From NCBI GenBank assembly GCA_027489915.1, contig JAIXZB010000058.1, forward strand, positions 1-13,095: a DNA stretch of 13,095 bases, written 5' to 3'. This DNA comes from Rickettsiales bacterium (GTDB taxonomy: Bacteria > Pseudomonadota > Alphaproteobacteria > Rickettsiales > UBA3002). Under the pieces are notes generated by a model, which was not told the DNA's origin, made no database searches, and saw only the letters and a list, made by a program, of their open reading frames with translations. The position numbers were made by a program, and so were the translations under genes. Shown piece by piece: positions 6,341 to 13,095 of the stretch (position 1 is its first letter; each line of letters starts with the position of its first letter).

Positions 6341-6523
6341 CTAAAAATCAGTGCAACGGCCATTCACTTCCCAGTCGCCGTAACGGGTGGGCTCGGCCTT
6401 ACCACTACCGCCAAACTCTTCGGGCAGAGTGGGGTTGGGCTTGGGTAGTTCGGCAACAGGTGCAGGGTTATTTTGCGCTTTGTCTGGGGTTACCGCTTGT
6501 GATTCTGGTGCTTTTGGTTCCAT
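6341..6523 (-). CDS. DUF1674/SDHAF4-like succinate dehydrogenase assembly protein
   Basis: 60 residues. The C-terminal block EFGGSGKAEPTRYGDWEVNGRCTDF (36-60) has the family hallmark P-T-R-Y-G-D-W-E-x-x-G-R-C-x-D-F at the extreme C-terminus. The N-terminal half is a low-complexity Pro/Ala/Glu linker, as usual. Mitochondrial SDHAF4 binds the flavinylated SdhA subunit and helps build complex II; the bacterial members are assumed to act likewise in the cytosol. It is transcribed divergently from rsmB across a 49-base gap. The ATG has AAGGA (minus strand, about 6530-6534) at a good distance. yaaA follows in the same direction. Confidence 0.92.
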   Translation of the reverse strand: MEPKAPESQAVTPDKAQNNPAPVAELPKPNPTLPEEFGGSGKAEPTRYGDWEVNGRCTDF

Positions 6524-6539
6524 GCTCTATCCTTATAAT
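6512..6539 (+). promoter_or_regulatory. Candidate promoter for the rsmB-type gene
   Basis: A perfect -10 hexamer TATAAT lies at 6534-6539. The best -35 partner is weak (TTTTGG, 6512-6517, 16-base spacing) and would lie over the start of the divergent DUF1674 gene. Transcription would begin near 6546, about 27 bases before the ATG at 6573. Confidence 0.35.
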
Positions 6540-6572
6540 AACTCAAATATAAGAGAGAATGCACGAATTACA

Positions 6573-7853
6573 ATGCTGGATGCTCGCACTATTGCGCTTG
6601 ATGCGCTTACCCATATCACCACCGACCGTATCGAGGTGGATGATGCGCTGTCGCGCACAGGGTTTGCCAATTTGAATGTACGTGACCGCGGCTTTGCATT
6701 TACACTGGTGATGACCTGTCTGCGCTGGGGCCGTGCGGCGGACCATTTGCTTATGGCGCATATGGAAACCTTGCTGCCCGAGCGCAAGCAACGTGCCAAA
6801 TGGGCCATGCGCATGGGGGTGATTCAACTGCGGGTGATGGGCACGCCAGACCATGCCGCCGTGTCGGAAACAGTGGATTTAATGAAGGCGGATAAAGCCG
6901 ATAAAGCCTTCGCGGGGCTTACCAACGCGGTGCTGAAGAAAATTGCAACCGAGCGCCCCGTGGTGGAGCCCGTGCATGCATTCCCGCATTGGCTGGAAAC
7001 GCGCTGGAGGGCAGCTTATAGCGATGACGATTTCAGGGCGATGGCGCATGTGATGGTGGAGCAGCCGCCTTTGGATATAACCGTGCCCAAGCAGATTTAT
7101 GAGTATGAAAAGACATTAGGCGCACATAAATTTGGTACTTGTACGCTCCGTATGCCCAAAGAAATCAGTGGCGGTGAAGTGGCCGCACTTGCGGGTTATA
7201 AAGAAGGTGCATGGTGGGTGCAAGATGCTGCTGCTACCATTCCCGTGCAATTACTTGGCGATATTGCTGGGCGCGAGGTGCTGGATATGTGCGCAGCCCC
7301 TGGTGGCAAAACAGCGCAGCTCTGCGCTGCAGGTGCGTTGGTGAGTGCGATTGACCGCTCACCCAGCCGCATTAAACGCCTGCGCGAGAACATGGATCGT
7401 TTGAAAATGACACCGACCATTATTGATGCAGATGTATTGAAATGGGCACCCAAAAAACAGTTCGACGCCATTTTGCTTGATGCGCCGTGCAGTGCCACAG
7501 GCACGATTCGCCGCCACCCCGAAATTGGCTGGATTCGCAGCGCGCGTGATGACGGACGCATGGAAAAAGTGCAGCGTGAGATGCTGGAGCAAGCATGGGA
7601 ATGGCTGAAGGTGGGCGGCAAGCTGGTATATGCGGTATGCTCGCTTGAGCCATCTGAGGGGGAACAGCAAATGGAATGGTTTGCTCAAACCCATGCGAAT
7701 GCAGCAATTACCCGCCCTGCCATGCAAGAAGGCGCGGTGCCGCAGGAAGCTTGGACGCTACAGAACACGGTGCGTGTTCTACCGCATTATAATGCGGCGA
7801 GTGGCGGGTATGACGGGTTCTTTTGCGCCTGTATTGTAAAGAGGGCGGCGTGA
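6573..7853 (+). CDS. rsmB: 16S rRNA (cytosine-C5) methyltransferase, RsmB/Sun type
   Basis: 426 residues from ATG 6573, the normal family length. The frame stays open to 6387, but that extension is antisense to the DUF1674 gene and has no family content. The N-terminal 130 residues form a helical NusB-like RNA-binding domain (ARTIALDALTHI...). The SAM-dependent domain follows: WWVQDAAATIPVQLLG; the SAM loop CAAPGGKTA (240-248); AIDRSPSRIKRL; motif IV DAPCSATGTIRRHPE with Cys306; and motif VI YAVCSLEPSEGE with Cys356, the catalytic nucleophile by analogy with RsmB. In E. coli the product makes m5C967 of 16S rRNA. Other members of this protein group modify other sites, so the exact base is less certain. 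Its TGA overlaps the next gene's GTG (GTGA). Confidence 0.93.
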   Translation: MLDARTIALDALTHITTDRIEVDDALSRTGFANLNVRDRGFAFTLVMTCLRWGRAADHLLMAHMETLLPERKQRAKWAMRMGVIQLRVMGTPDHAAVSETVDLMKADKADKAFAGLTNAVLKKIATERPVVEPVHAFPHWLETRWRAAYSDDDFRAMAHVMVEQPPLDITVPKQIYEYEKTLGAHKFGTCTLRMPKEISGGEVAALAGYKEGAWWVQDAAATIPVQLLGDIAGREVLDMCAAPGGKTAQLCAAGALVSAIDRSPSRIKRLRENMDRLKMTPTIIDADVLKWAPKKQFDAILLDAPCSATGTIRRHPEIGWIRSARDDGRMEKVQREMLEQAWEWLKVGGKLVYAVCSLEPSEGEQQMEWFAQTHANAAITRPAMQEGAVPQEAWTLQNTVRVLPHYNAASGGYDGFFCACIVKRAA

Positions 7854-8170
7854 TTAAAGATACCAGTCTTTTGAAATTTGTAGCTCTGATATTGATTGCA
7901 GTGTCACTTTACCACACATACGGTGTGGTTCGGTATTTTTTGATAGGTAAAGTCACCCAAGGGGTGGTTGCGAGCATAGAGAGGGAGAGAGTAGGAAAAA
8001 GAATTAATTATGACATAGTTTCTACTTACAAAGTAGACGGTAAGTCATACGAAGCTAAGGGCCACGATTTTAGGGTTCGTGGTTATGAAATAGGGGATGT
8101 TGTGGATGTTATTTATCTTCCAAATCAACCAGAAAAGGGTGTGGATACAGTATTGGCGCAATGCCTCTGA
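7850..8170 (+). CDS. DUF3592-like membrane protein, probably shortened by a frameshift
   Basis: 106 residues from GTG 7850, with GAGGG just upstream, overlapping the rsmB stop by four bases. One membrane helix covers about residues 9-28 (FVALILIAVSLYHTYGVVRYF). After it comes the small beta domain typical of DUF3592: GVVASIERERVGKR..., STYKVDGKSYEAKGHDF, and YEIGDVVDVIYLPNQPEKGVD, with the G-D-x-V-x-V-x-Y-x-P-x-x-P signature. Such proteins normally end with a second membrane helix. Here the frame stops after LAQCL, and the expected helix is encoded in another frame directly downstream (8161-8253). The coding and base usage turn AT-rich compared with rsmB. Function of the family is unknown. 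Confidence 0.8.
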   Translation: MIKDTSLLKFVALILIAVSLYHTYGVVRYFLIGKVTQGVVASIERERVGKRINYDIVSTYKVDGKSYEAKGHDFRVRGYEIGDVVDVIYLPNQPEKGVDTVLAQCL

Positions 8171-8253
8171 AACCATTGTTTTTTGGGGTTGGAGGATTGT
8201 TTATGGGAGGATTTTATCCATTTCATCGTATAAAGTATAAAAATAGACGATGA
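8161..8253 (+). pseudogene. Out-of-frame second membrane helix of the DUF3592-like gene
   Basis: An ATG-to-TGA frame of 30 codons reads MPLKPLFFGVGGLFMGGFYP followed by a basic tail (FHRIKYKNRR): a Gly/Phe-rich membrane helix plus positive anchor. That is what should end a DUF3592 protein. It overlaps the end of the preceding frame by ten bases and is offset by +2 (equivalently -1). Possible readings: a true frameshift mutation, a sequencing indel between about 8140 and 8170, programmed frameshifting, or a separately initiated mini-protein. I see no obvious slippery heptamer and no good ribosome binding site. Confidence 0.6.
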
Positions 8254-8278
8254 GGTTCATTCCTTTGGTTAACGAAAA

Positions 8279-8328
8279 GCCTATACTGTTATCTGAGCAG
8301 CTTAGAAATTAAGCTCTGGCCTATACTG
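8279..8328 (+). repeat. Direct repeat pair GCCTATACTG upstream of rpe
   Basis: The 10-mer GCCTATACTG occurs at 8279-8288 and again at 8319-8328. Start-to-start distance is 40 bases, close to four helical turns. Each copy holds TATACT, one mismatch from the -10 consensus (8282-8287 and 8322-8327), but no good -35 hexamer fits either. They may be two promoter elements or a pair of operator half-sites in the 98-base rpe leader. Confidence 0.45.
8299..8315. other. Hairpin between the two rpe-upstream repeats
   Basis: AGCTTA (8299-8304) and TAAGCT (8310-8315) form a perfect six-pair stem with loop GAAAT. It lies midway between the two GCCTATACTG copies. No T-run follows, so it is not an intrinsic terminator. 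Confidence 0.35.
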
Positions 8329-8351
8329 AGAGTAAGTGATAAATTTTTTAT

Positions 8352-9026
8352 ATGACACAGCAATCCACACGTATCGCACCTTCGATTTTATCAGCAGATT
8401 TTGCGCGGCTCGCTGAAGAAGTGCGCGCAGTGGATGCGGCGGGTGCGGATTATATCCATATCGATGTGATGGATGGGCATTTTGTGCCCAACCTGACCAT
8501 TGGCCCTGATGTGGTGAAGGCGCTGCGCCCCCACACCAAAAAACCACTCGATGTGCATTTGATGGTGAGTAATCCTGATTTGTTGATTCCGATGTTTGCC
8601 TCAGCGGGTGCAGATATTATTACGGTGCATGAAGAATCGGGGCCGCATTTGGATCGCTCGCTGCAGTTGATTAAATCACTTGGCAAAAAAGCAGGGGCAA
8701 CGATTTGTCCTGCCACGCATGAAAATGCGCTGGCGTACGTGATGGATAAGGTCGATTTGATTTTGCTGATGACGGTGAACCCAGGATTTGGTGGGCAGGC
8801 ATTTATTCCCTCGCAGCTTCATAAGATAGCAGAAGTGCGCCGCATGATTGATATGACGGTAGGGATGACAGGCCGCATGATTGATTTGCAGGTGGATGGT
8901 GGCATAAAAGTGGGAACCTCTGAGCAGGCCGTGGAAGCTGGAGCCGATGTGCTGGTTGCTGGTTCGGCCGTGTTCACAGGCAATGCGGCGGATTATGCTA
9001 AAAATATAGCTGCATTGAGAGTGTGA
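8352..9026 (+). CDS. rpe: Ribulose-phosphate 3-epimerase
   Basis: 224 residues, full length. Interconverts D-ribulose 5-phosphate and D-xylulose 5-phosphate in the pentose phosphate pathway; cytosolic TIM-barrel metalloenzyme. Signatures: APSILSADF (9-17), DYIHIDVMDGHFVPN (33-47) with metal ligands His36 and Asp38, LDVHLMV with His69, LLMTVNPGFGGQ in the phosphate/loop-6 region, and LQVDGGI with Asp182, completing the ligand and acid-base set. No strong ribosome binding site precedes the ATG (leader is T-rich). The stop overlaps the gmhA start by one base (TGATG), so the two are translationally coupled. Confidence 0.97.
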   Translation: MTQQSTRIAPSILSADFARLAEEVRAVDAAGADYIHIDVMDGHFVPNLTIGPDVVKALRPHTKKPLDVHLMVSNPDLLIPMFASAGADIITVHEESGPHLDRSLQLIKSLGKKAGATICPATHENALAYVMDKVDLILLMTVNPGFGGQAFIPSQLHKIAEVRRMIDMTVGMTGRMIDLQVDGGIKVGTSEQAVEAGADVLVAGSAVFTGNAADYAKNIAALRV

Positions 9027-9601
9027 TGGAACCTTCAATGCTGCGCGCGCTTGCGACTGCCCACACAAAAGCACTGGATGCTACGGTTAATGAATATGAA
9101 CCAGTGTGGGAGCAGGTGGCACGCATAACGGCAGATGCGCTGGCGAATGCAAAAACGATTTTATTTTGCGGCAATGGCGGCAGTGCGTGCGATGCAATGC
9201 ATATTGCAGGTGAATTTGTGGGGCGTTTTATACATGACAGACCCGCACTGCCCGCAATTGCCCTTTCGGCAGATAGCGGCATCATTACTGCCGTGGGCAA
9301 TGATTATGGGTTCGAGCAGATATTCAGCCGTCAGGTGGCGGCTTATGGCTCGGCTGGAAGTGTACTGATTGCGATGTCGACTTCGGGCACCAGCCCCAAT
9401 GTGGTGCGCGCTATTGAGGCGGCCAATGCCAAGGGTATGATTACGGTACTGCTGACAGGCGAGCGTGGCCGGGCTGCACCAGTTGCCGCCCATCACCGCA
9501 TTGCGGTGGCAAGTAGTGTGACCGCGCATGTACAGGAAGTGCATATTCTGCTACTACATGCCTTGGCGAGCATGGTTGAGCGCCATTTAGGACATAAATA
9601 G
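9026..9601 (+). CDS. gmhA: Phosphoheptose isomerase (sedoheptulose 7-phosphate isomerase)
   Basis: 191 residues from ATG 9026; a GTG one codon upstream is an alternative. Single SIS domain: ILFCGNGGSACDAMHIAGEF, PALPAIALSADSGIITAVGNDYGF, VLIAMSTSGTSPNVVRAIEAA and a C-terminal AHVQEVHILLLHAL. His59, Glu63, Gln170 and His178 line up with the zinc ligands known for E. coli GmhA (His61, Glu65, Gln172, His180). This favours GmhA over the related replication factor DiaA. It converts sedoheptulose 7-phosphate to D-glycero-D-manno-heptose 7-phosphate, the first step to the ADP-heptose of the LPS core. Coupling to rpe links precursor supply with envelope synthesis. A glycan other than LPS could be the end use. 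Confidence 0.93.
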   Translation: MEPSMLRALATAHTKALDATVNEYEPVWEQVARITADALANAKTILFCGNGGSACDAMHIAGEFVGRFIHDRPALPAIALSADSGIITAVGNDYGFEQIFSRQVAAYGSAGSVLIAMSTSGTSPNVVRAIEAANAKGMITVLLTGERGRAAPVAAHHRIAVASSVTAHVQEVHILLLHALASMVERHLGHK

Positions 9602-9721
9602 CAGATCAGGGCAATAAATCGCTAAAATACGCCATAACTTTACGCTTTCTTTAGAATTAGGGGTGTAAAGTGAGGGTATAAAGAGGCGAATACGCTCATG
9701 GCGAATAGGAGAAGTACGCGG

Positions 9722-10387
9722 ATGATTTCCGAAATTAAATTAGCTGAAATGCTCTGCACCCGCTTGTGCCATGATTTAACGGGCCCCATTGGCGCAGTGA
9801 ATAACGGCGCGGAATTCCTGAATGAAGAAGGCTTCGATATGCAAAACGAAGCCATGCAGCTTGTACTATCGAGCGCCCATGAGGCAGTCAACCGCTTGAT
9901 GTTTTACCGCCAAGCTTACGGGCGTGTGAATGACCATGGTGAGGCGAGCTTGTCGGAAAAACGCACGCTTGCAAAAGCATTTTTTGCCACCACCAAGCTG
10001 AAGCTTGATTGGAGTGATTCTAATGCAGATGCGTCGGGTGTATCCATCAGCCAAAAAATGTCGCGCTTGTTATTAAATTTATTGATTGTGATGTCGGGTG
10101 CGATGATACGCGGAGGCACGGTAACCGTGACTGTGCGCCAAGATGCGAATGCGCGCTTCATTGGATTGAGCGGTATTGGTGAGACCATTAAAGTGGATCC
10201 AGATACGCTGAGTATCCTTAATGGTGACAATGATGAATCGCTGCTTTCGCCTAAAACATGCCAGGCTTTTTTAACGGCAAAATTGGCGGGCGAGCTCGAT
10301 GCAAGCCTCGATTTTCAGATTGACTCGGGCAGTTTAGCTATTGAAGTGCGTCAACCCGTTGTAGTTGCGCAACTGGTTGCCAACTAA
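9722..10387 (+). CDS. chpT: Histidine phosphotransferase ChpT
   Basis: 221 residues from ATG 9722, chosen because AGGAG lies at 9707-9711. An in-frame ATG at 9698 would add eight residues and has a weaker GAGG site. The DHp-like helix pair carries LCTRLCHDLTGPIGAVNNGAEFL, the ChpT phospho-histidine block (His17 from this start), and a second helix ALEAV-like stretch (SSAHEAVNRLMFYRQAYG). The C-terminal half keeps a decayed ATPase-like fold (KMSRLLLNLLIVMSGAMIRGGTVTVTV) without kinase nucleotide motifs. In Caulobacter ChpT dimers pass phosphate from CckA to CtrA and CpdR, controlling replication, division and motility. Next to a hybrid CheA, with a CtrA-type box elsewhere in the window, it points to motility/cell-cycle integration. 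Confidence 0.92.
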   Translation: MISEIKLAEMLCTRLCHDLTGPIGAVNNGAEFLNEEGFDMQNEAMQLVLSSAHEAVNRLMFYRQAYGRVNDHGEASLSEKRTLAKAFFATTKLKLDWSDSNADASGVSISQKMSRLLLNLLIVMSGAMIRGGTVTVTVRQDANARFIGLSGIGETIKVDPDTLSILNGDNDESLLSPKTCQAFLTAKLAGELDASLDFQIDSGSLAIEVRQPVVVAQLVAN

Positions 10388-10411
10388 GCGAATCATCTCA
10401 GGCGATTACTC

Positions 10412-10440
10412 TTTTCATTTTATCACTGCGCAGCTATTAT
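10412..10440 (+). promoter_or_regulatory. Candidate sigma-70-type promoter for cheA
   Basis: TTTTCA (10412-10417; 4/6 to the -35 consensus) and TATTAT (10435-10440; 5/6 to the -10) are spaced 17 bases apart in the 99-base gap between chpT and cheA. A GAATC (GANTC methylation-type site) lies just upstream at 10390-10394. The start would be near 10447, giving a leader of about 40 bases that includes the competing hairpins. Confidence 0.35.
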
Positions 10441-10451
10441 CGTTTTAAGCA

Positions 10452-10480
10452 ATGGGCACAAGACCCATAGGTAATGGGAG
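10452..10480 (+). promoter_or_regulatory. Possible competing hairpins over the cheA ribosome binding site
   Basis: Three segments: ATGGG (10452-10456), CCCAT (10464-10468) and ATGGG again (10474-10478). The middle segment can pair perfectly with either neighbour, with loops of seven or five bases. The second ATGGG overlaps the ribosome binding site GGGAG (10476-10480) before the ATG at 10487. One fold would hide the site and the other would free it. The stems are only five pairs, so function is uncertain. Confidence 0.3.
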
Positions 10481-10486
10481 TACCGC

Positions 10487-13095
10487 ATGGATGATTTAAT
10501 TAGCGAATTTATTACCGAAACATCGGAAAGCTTGGCCTTGCTCGATCAGGAGCTGATTAAGCTTGAGCAGAATCCAAACGATAAAGCGATTTTGGGAAAT
10601 ATCTTTCGCCTCGTACATACGATTAAGGGCACGTGTGGATTTTTAGGGCTGCCACGCCTTGAGTCGGTCGCGCATGCGGGCGAAAACGTGCTGGGTAAAA
10701 TCCGCGATGGAAAAATTGTCGTAACGCCAGAAGCCATTACGCTGGTGCTGGGTGCACTTGATACCATCAAAATGATTATGGATTATTTATCCGAAAACGG
10801 TGAAGAACCTGTGGGCGATGACAAGCCACAAATTGCTGTTCTTAATGCATTTGCTGATAGCAATGGCGCAAGTGCGCAATCATCTGCGGCGCCTACGCCC
10901 GCCCCTGTTCCTGTGGCCGCAGCGCCTGTTGTTGAAGTGAATGTCGTAAATATGCTGGCGCCTGAAGAAATTAAAACAGGCGGCGGCACCGTTTCTGCTT
11001 CCGAAATGGAAGAGCTTGAGCGTGCTTTCCAGAATGCCAGCGCCACCATTGAGGGCGGCTATGATTTCAGTAAAGCGCCCGCATTCGATTTTAGCCAGTT
11101 TGACATTCCTGTTGAACCAGAGGTGGCGGTGCCAGCTGTGGTTGCTGAGGAAGTGAAAAAAGAGGTGCCCGAAGCCGTGAAGCAGGCGGCAGTGAAGCAA
11201 GGGTTAGATGCGGACAATAAAGATAAAGATGCAAGCGGTGGGATGAACCAATCCATCCGCGTGAATCTGGATGTACTTGAGACGCTGATGCAAATGGTGG
11301 GCGAGCTGGTGCTGACGCGTAACCAGTTGATGCAGATTGTCCGTAACCGTGAAGACAGTGATTTGAAGGGCCCCCTGCAAACCCTCTCGCACATTACTAC
11401 TGAGCTCCAAGAAGGGGTGATGAAAACTCGCATGCAACCGATTGGCAATGCATGGTCGAAATTCCCCCGCCTGATTCGCGATTTATCGAAAGATCTGAAC
11501 AAGAAAATCGATCTGCGGATGGAAGGTGAAGAGACCGAGCTTGATCGTCAGTTGCTAGAGATGATTAAAGATCCGCTCACCCACATGGTGCGCAACAGCT
11601 GCGACCACGGGCTTGAGTTGCCTGCTGATCGCGTGGCGGCGGGCAAACCCGAAGTGGGAACGGTGCGTTTGTCGGCCTACCATCAGGGTGGGCATATCAT
11701 CATCGAGATTGCAGATGATGGCAAAGGCCTCAACATAGATCGTATTAAACAAAAGATTTTGGATAATGGCTTGGCCGACGAGGATGAGCTTGCGAATCTA
11801 TCGGATGAGCAAATCATGCAGTTTATTTTTAAGGCAGGATTTTCGACTGCTGAGAAAGTAACCAGTGTCTCAGGCCGTGGCGTGGGCATGGATGTGGTGC
11901 GCACAAATATCGAGAAAATTGGTGGCACAGTAGAGCTGGCATCGGCGCTGGGTAAGGGTTCGACCTTCAGCATTAAAATCCCACTCACACTTGCGATTGT
12001 ACCTGTGCTGATTGTGGAGGCAGGATATGAGCGATTTGCCATTCCGCAAATTAACGTGTTGGAGCTGGTGAAAGCGGGCATGGATTCGGATTATCCAATT
12101 GAAACGATAAACAACACGCAAGTGCTGCGCCTGCGCGACAAGCTGCTGCCGCTTATGAATCTACGCGATGTGCTGCGTTTGTCGCGGAAGAAAGTCACTG
12201 ACGATATGTTCGCCGAGGAAGACGATGCGTATATCGTAGTCATCAAGGTGGGTGGAAGTGAATATGGTATTGTGGTTGACCAGATTTACGACACTGAAGA
12301 AATTGTAGTGAAGCCCGTATCGACCATGCTCAAAGATATTCCGCTTTATTCGGGCAATACGATTCTGGGTGATGGTAATGTAATCATGATTCTTGATCCG
12401 AACGGGCTCACCCGCCAGATGGGCGATATTGAGGGCGCGGGTAAAGCAGAAACAGGAGACAGGAATGTGAATGCAGGTGAGCGCATGGAAACATTCCTTG
12501 TATTCCATTCAGGCGATGTGGGGCAAAAAGCCGTGCCACTGGAGTTGGTGTCACGCTTAGAAGAAATTGATACGAGCCGTATTGAGATGTCGAACCACGC
12601 GCCAGTGGTGCAATACCGCGGTGATTTAATGCGCCTTAAAACACTCGATGGGTTTACTATTCCAACCACAGGCAAATGCTCGGTCGTCGTATTTAGTTAC
12701 GATAATCGCACTATTGGGTTGGTCGTGCGCGATATTGTCGACATCATTGAAGCGCCTCTTGATATCAAGATGAAGACCGACAGCGATGAGCTGGTGGGAA
12801 GTATGGTGATTGATGGCAAAACCACCGATGTAATAGATGTAGGATTTTTGCTTAAAGAGCTGATTGCGGATGCGGTAAATGACAAAACAACCGCAGCGCA
12901 CAAATTAGGTGGGCGCATGCTTTTTGTGGAAGATAGCCTATTCTTCCGCAACCTAACGGTTCCCTACCTTACATCGTTTGGTTACGATGTAACATCAGTG
13001 GGTTTACCAAGTGAAGCCATAGAAGCAGTGCAGAAAAATCCGACATACGACATAGTGATAACCGATATTGAAATGCCCCAAATGGATGGCATAGA
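10487..13095 (+). CDS. cheA: Hybrid chemotaxis kinase CheA with C-terminal receiver (3' end outside window)
   Basis: 869 codons visible and still open. The start has GGGAG six bases upstream. Domains: P1/Hpt at 1-103 with phospho-acceptor His44 in FRLVHTIKGTCGFLGL; a long Pro/Ala/Glu-rich linker (104-250) with no clear P2 CheY-binding domain; P3 dimerisation helices from about 254 (SIRVNLDVLETLMQMVGELVLTRNQL); P4 kinase at 316-503 with N-box HMVRNSCDHG (Asn370), EIADDGKGLN and SGRGVGMDVV; a CheW-like P5 (505-645); a second CheW-like domain (667-790); and a receiver from 811 (MLFVEDS) with acidic residues Glu815/Asp816 and phospho-site Asp860 in ITDIEMPQMDG. All catalytic residues seen are intact. 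It phosphorylates response regulators from receptor signals at the membrane-bound array. The receiver may act as a phosphate sink or self-regulator. Other che genes probably follow. Confidence 0.95.
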   Translation, partial: MDDLISEFITETSESLALLDQELIKLEQNPNDKAILGNIFRLVHTIKGTCGFLGLPRLESVAHAGENVLGKIRDGKIVVTPEAITLVLGALDTIKMIMDYLSENGEEPVGDDKPQIAVLNAFADSNGASAQSSAAPTPAPVPVAAAPVVEVNVVNMLAPEEIKTGGGTVSASEMEELERAFQNASATIEGGYDFSKAPAFDFSQFDIPVEPEVAVPAVVAEEVKKEVPEAVKQAAVKQGLDADNKDKDASGGMNQSIRVNLDVLETLMQMVGELVLTRNQLMQIVRNREDSDLKGPLQTLSHITTELQEGVMKTRMQPIGNAWSKFPRLIRDLSKDLNKKIDLRMEGEETELDRQLLEMIKDPLTHMVRNSCDHGLELPADRVAAGKPEVGTVRLSAYHQGGHIIIEIADDGKGLNIDRIKQKILDNGLADEDELANLSDEQIMQFIFKAGFSTAEKVTSVSGRGVGMDVVRTNIEKIGGTVELASALGKGSTFSIKIPLTLAIVPVLIVEAGYERFAIPQINVLELVKAGMDSDYPIETINNTQVLRLRDKLLPLMNLRDVLRLSRKKVTDDMFAEEDDAYIVVIKVGGSEYGIVVDQIYDTEEIVVKPVSTMLKDIPLYSGNTILGDGNVIMILDPNGLTRQMGDIEGAGKAETGDRNVNAGERMETFLVFHSGDVGQKAVPLELVSRLEEIDTSRIEMSNHAPVVQYRGDLMRLKTLDGFTIPTTGKCSVVVFSYDNRTIGLVVRDIVDIIEAPLDIKMKTDSDELVGSMVIDGKTTDVIDVGFLLKELIADAVNDKTTAAHKLGGRMLFVEDSLFFRNLTVPYLTSFGYDVTSVGLPSEAIEAVQKNPTYDIVITDIEMPQMDGI

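Noticed and set aside
6387..6572. In-frame upstream extension of the rsmB-type gene (488-residue version)
   Set aside because: It lies on the opposite strand of the well-supported DUF1674 gene, has no family content, and the natural family length is reached from ATG 6573.
7196..7727. Several long minus-strand frames
   Set aside because: All are antisense to the SAM-binding domain of the rsmB-type gene, which has clear catalytic motifs.
8265..8287. TTGGTT...TATACT as an rpe promoter
   Set aside because: The spacing is only 11 bases, too short for a sigma-70-type promoter.

Overview
The window looks like chromosomal DNA of an alphaproteobacterium of middling GC content. The evidence is the phosphotransferase ChpT (the hub of the CckA-ChpT-CtrA cell-cycle relay), a DUF1674/SDHAF4-type succinate dehydrogenase assembly protein, a CheA kinase fused to a receiver domain, and a perfect TTAA-N7-TTAA CtrA-type box. 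I cannot place it in an order or genus from sequence alone.

Left end (1-1225): a tRNA-Ala(UGC) lacks only its first two bases. Beside it lies an AT-rich, leftward operon of three small overlapping unknown genes: a beta-rich soluble protein, a helical 79-residue protein, and a single-pass membrane protein with coiled-coil flanks. Its base composition, unknown products and position at a tRNA 3' end suggest an accessory insertion. It is the best candidate here for an undescribed small system.

Middle left (1225-5585, rightward): a GIY-YIG protein of the YhbQ type with a G-tract cluster, a YdjM-family membrane metal-dependent hydrolase, a large polytopic membrane protein (possibly HTTM/VKGC-like), a lysozyme-like (SLT) protein behind the CtrA-type box, and a four-helix membrane protein.

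Centre (5550-8253): yaaA and a DUF1674 gene run leftward. They diverge from an rsmB-type 16S rRNA cytosine methyltransferase gene. That gene is translationally coupled to a DUF3592-like gene whose second membrane helix now lies in another frame, so it is probably frameshifted.

Right (8254-13095): rpe and gmhA overlap by one base. They connect the pentose phosphate pathway (ribulose-5-P/xylulose-5-P) to use of sedoheptulose-7-P for LPS heptose. Next come chpT and a large hybrid cheA with P1, linker, P3, P4, a CheW-like P5, a second CheW-like domain and a receiver that runs off the window. The cheA leader holds three short segments that could form competing hairpins over its ribosome binding site.

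No CRISPR array, insertion sequence, transposase, integrase or rRNA gene was seen. No stretch longer than about 300 bases lacks a gene.
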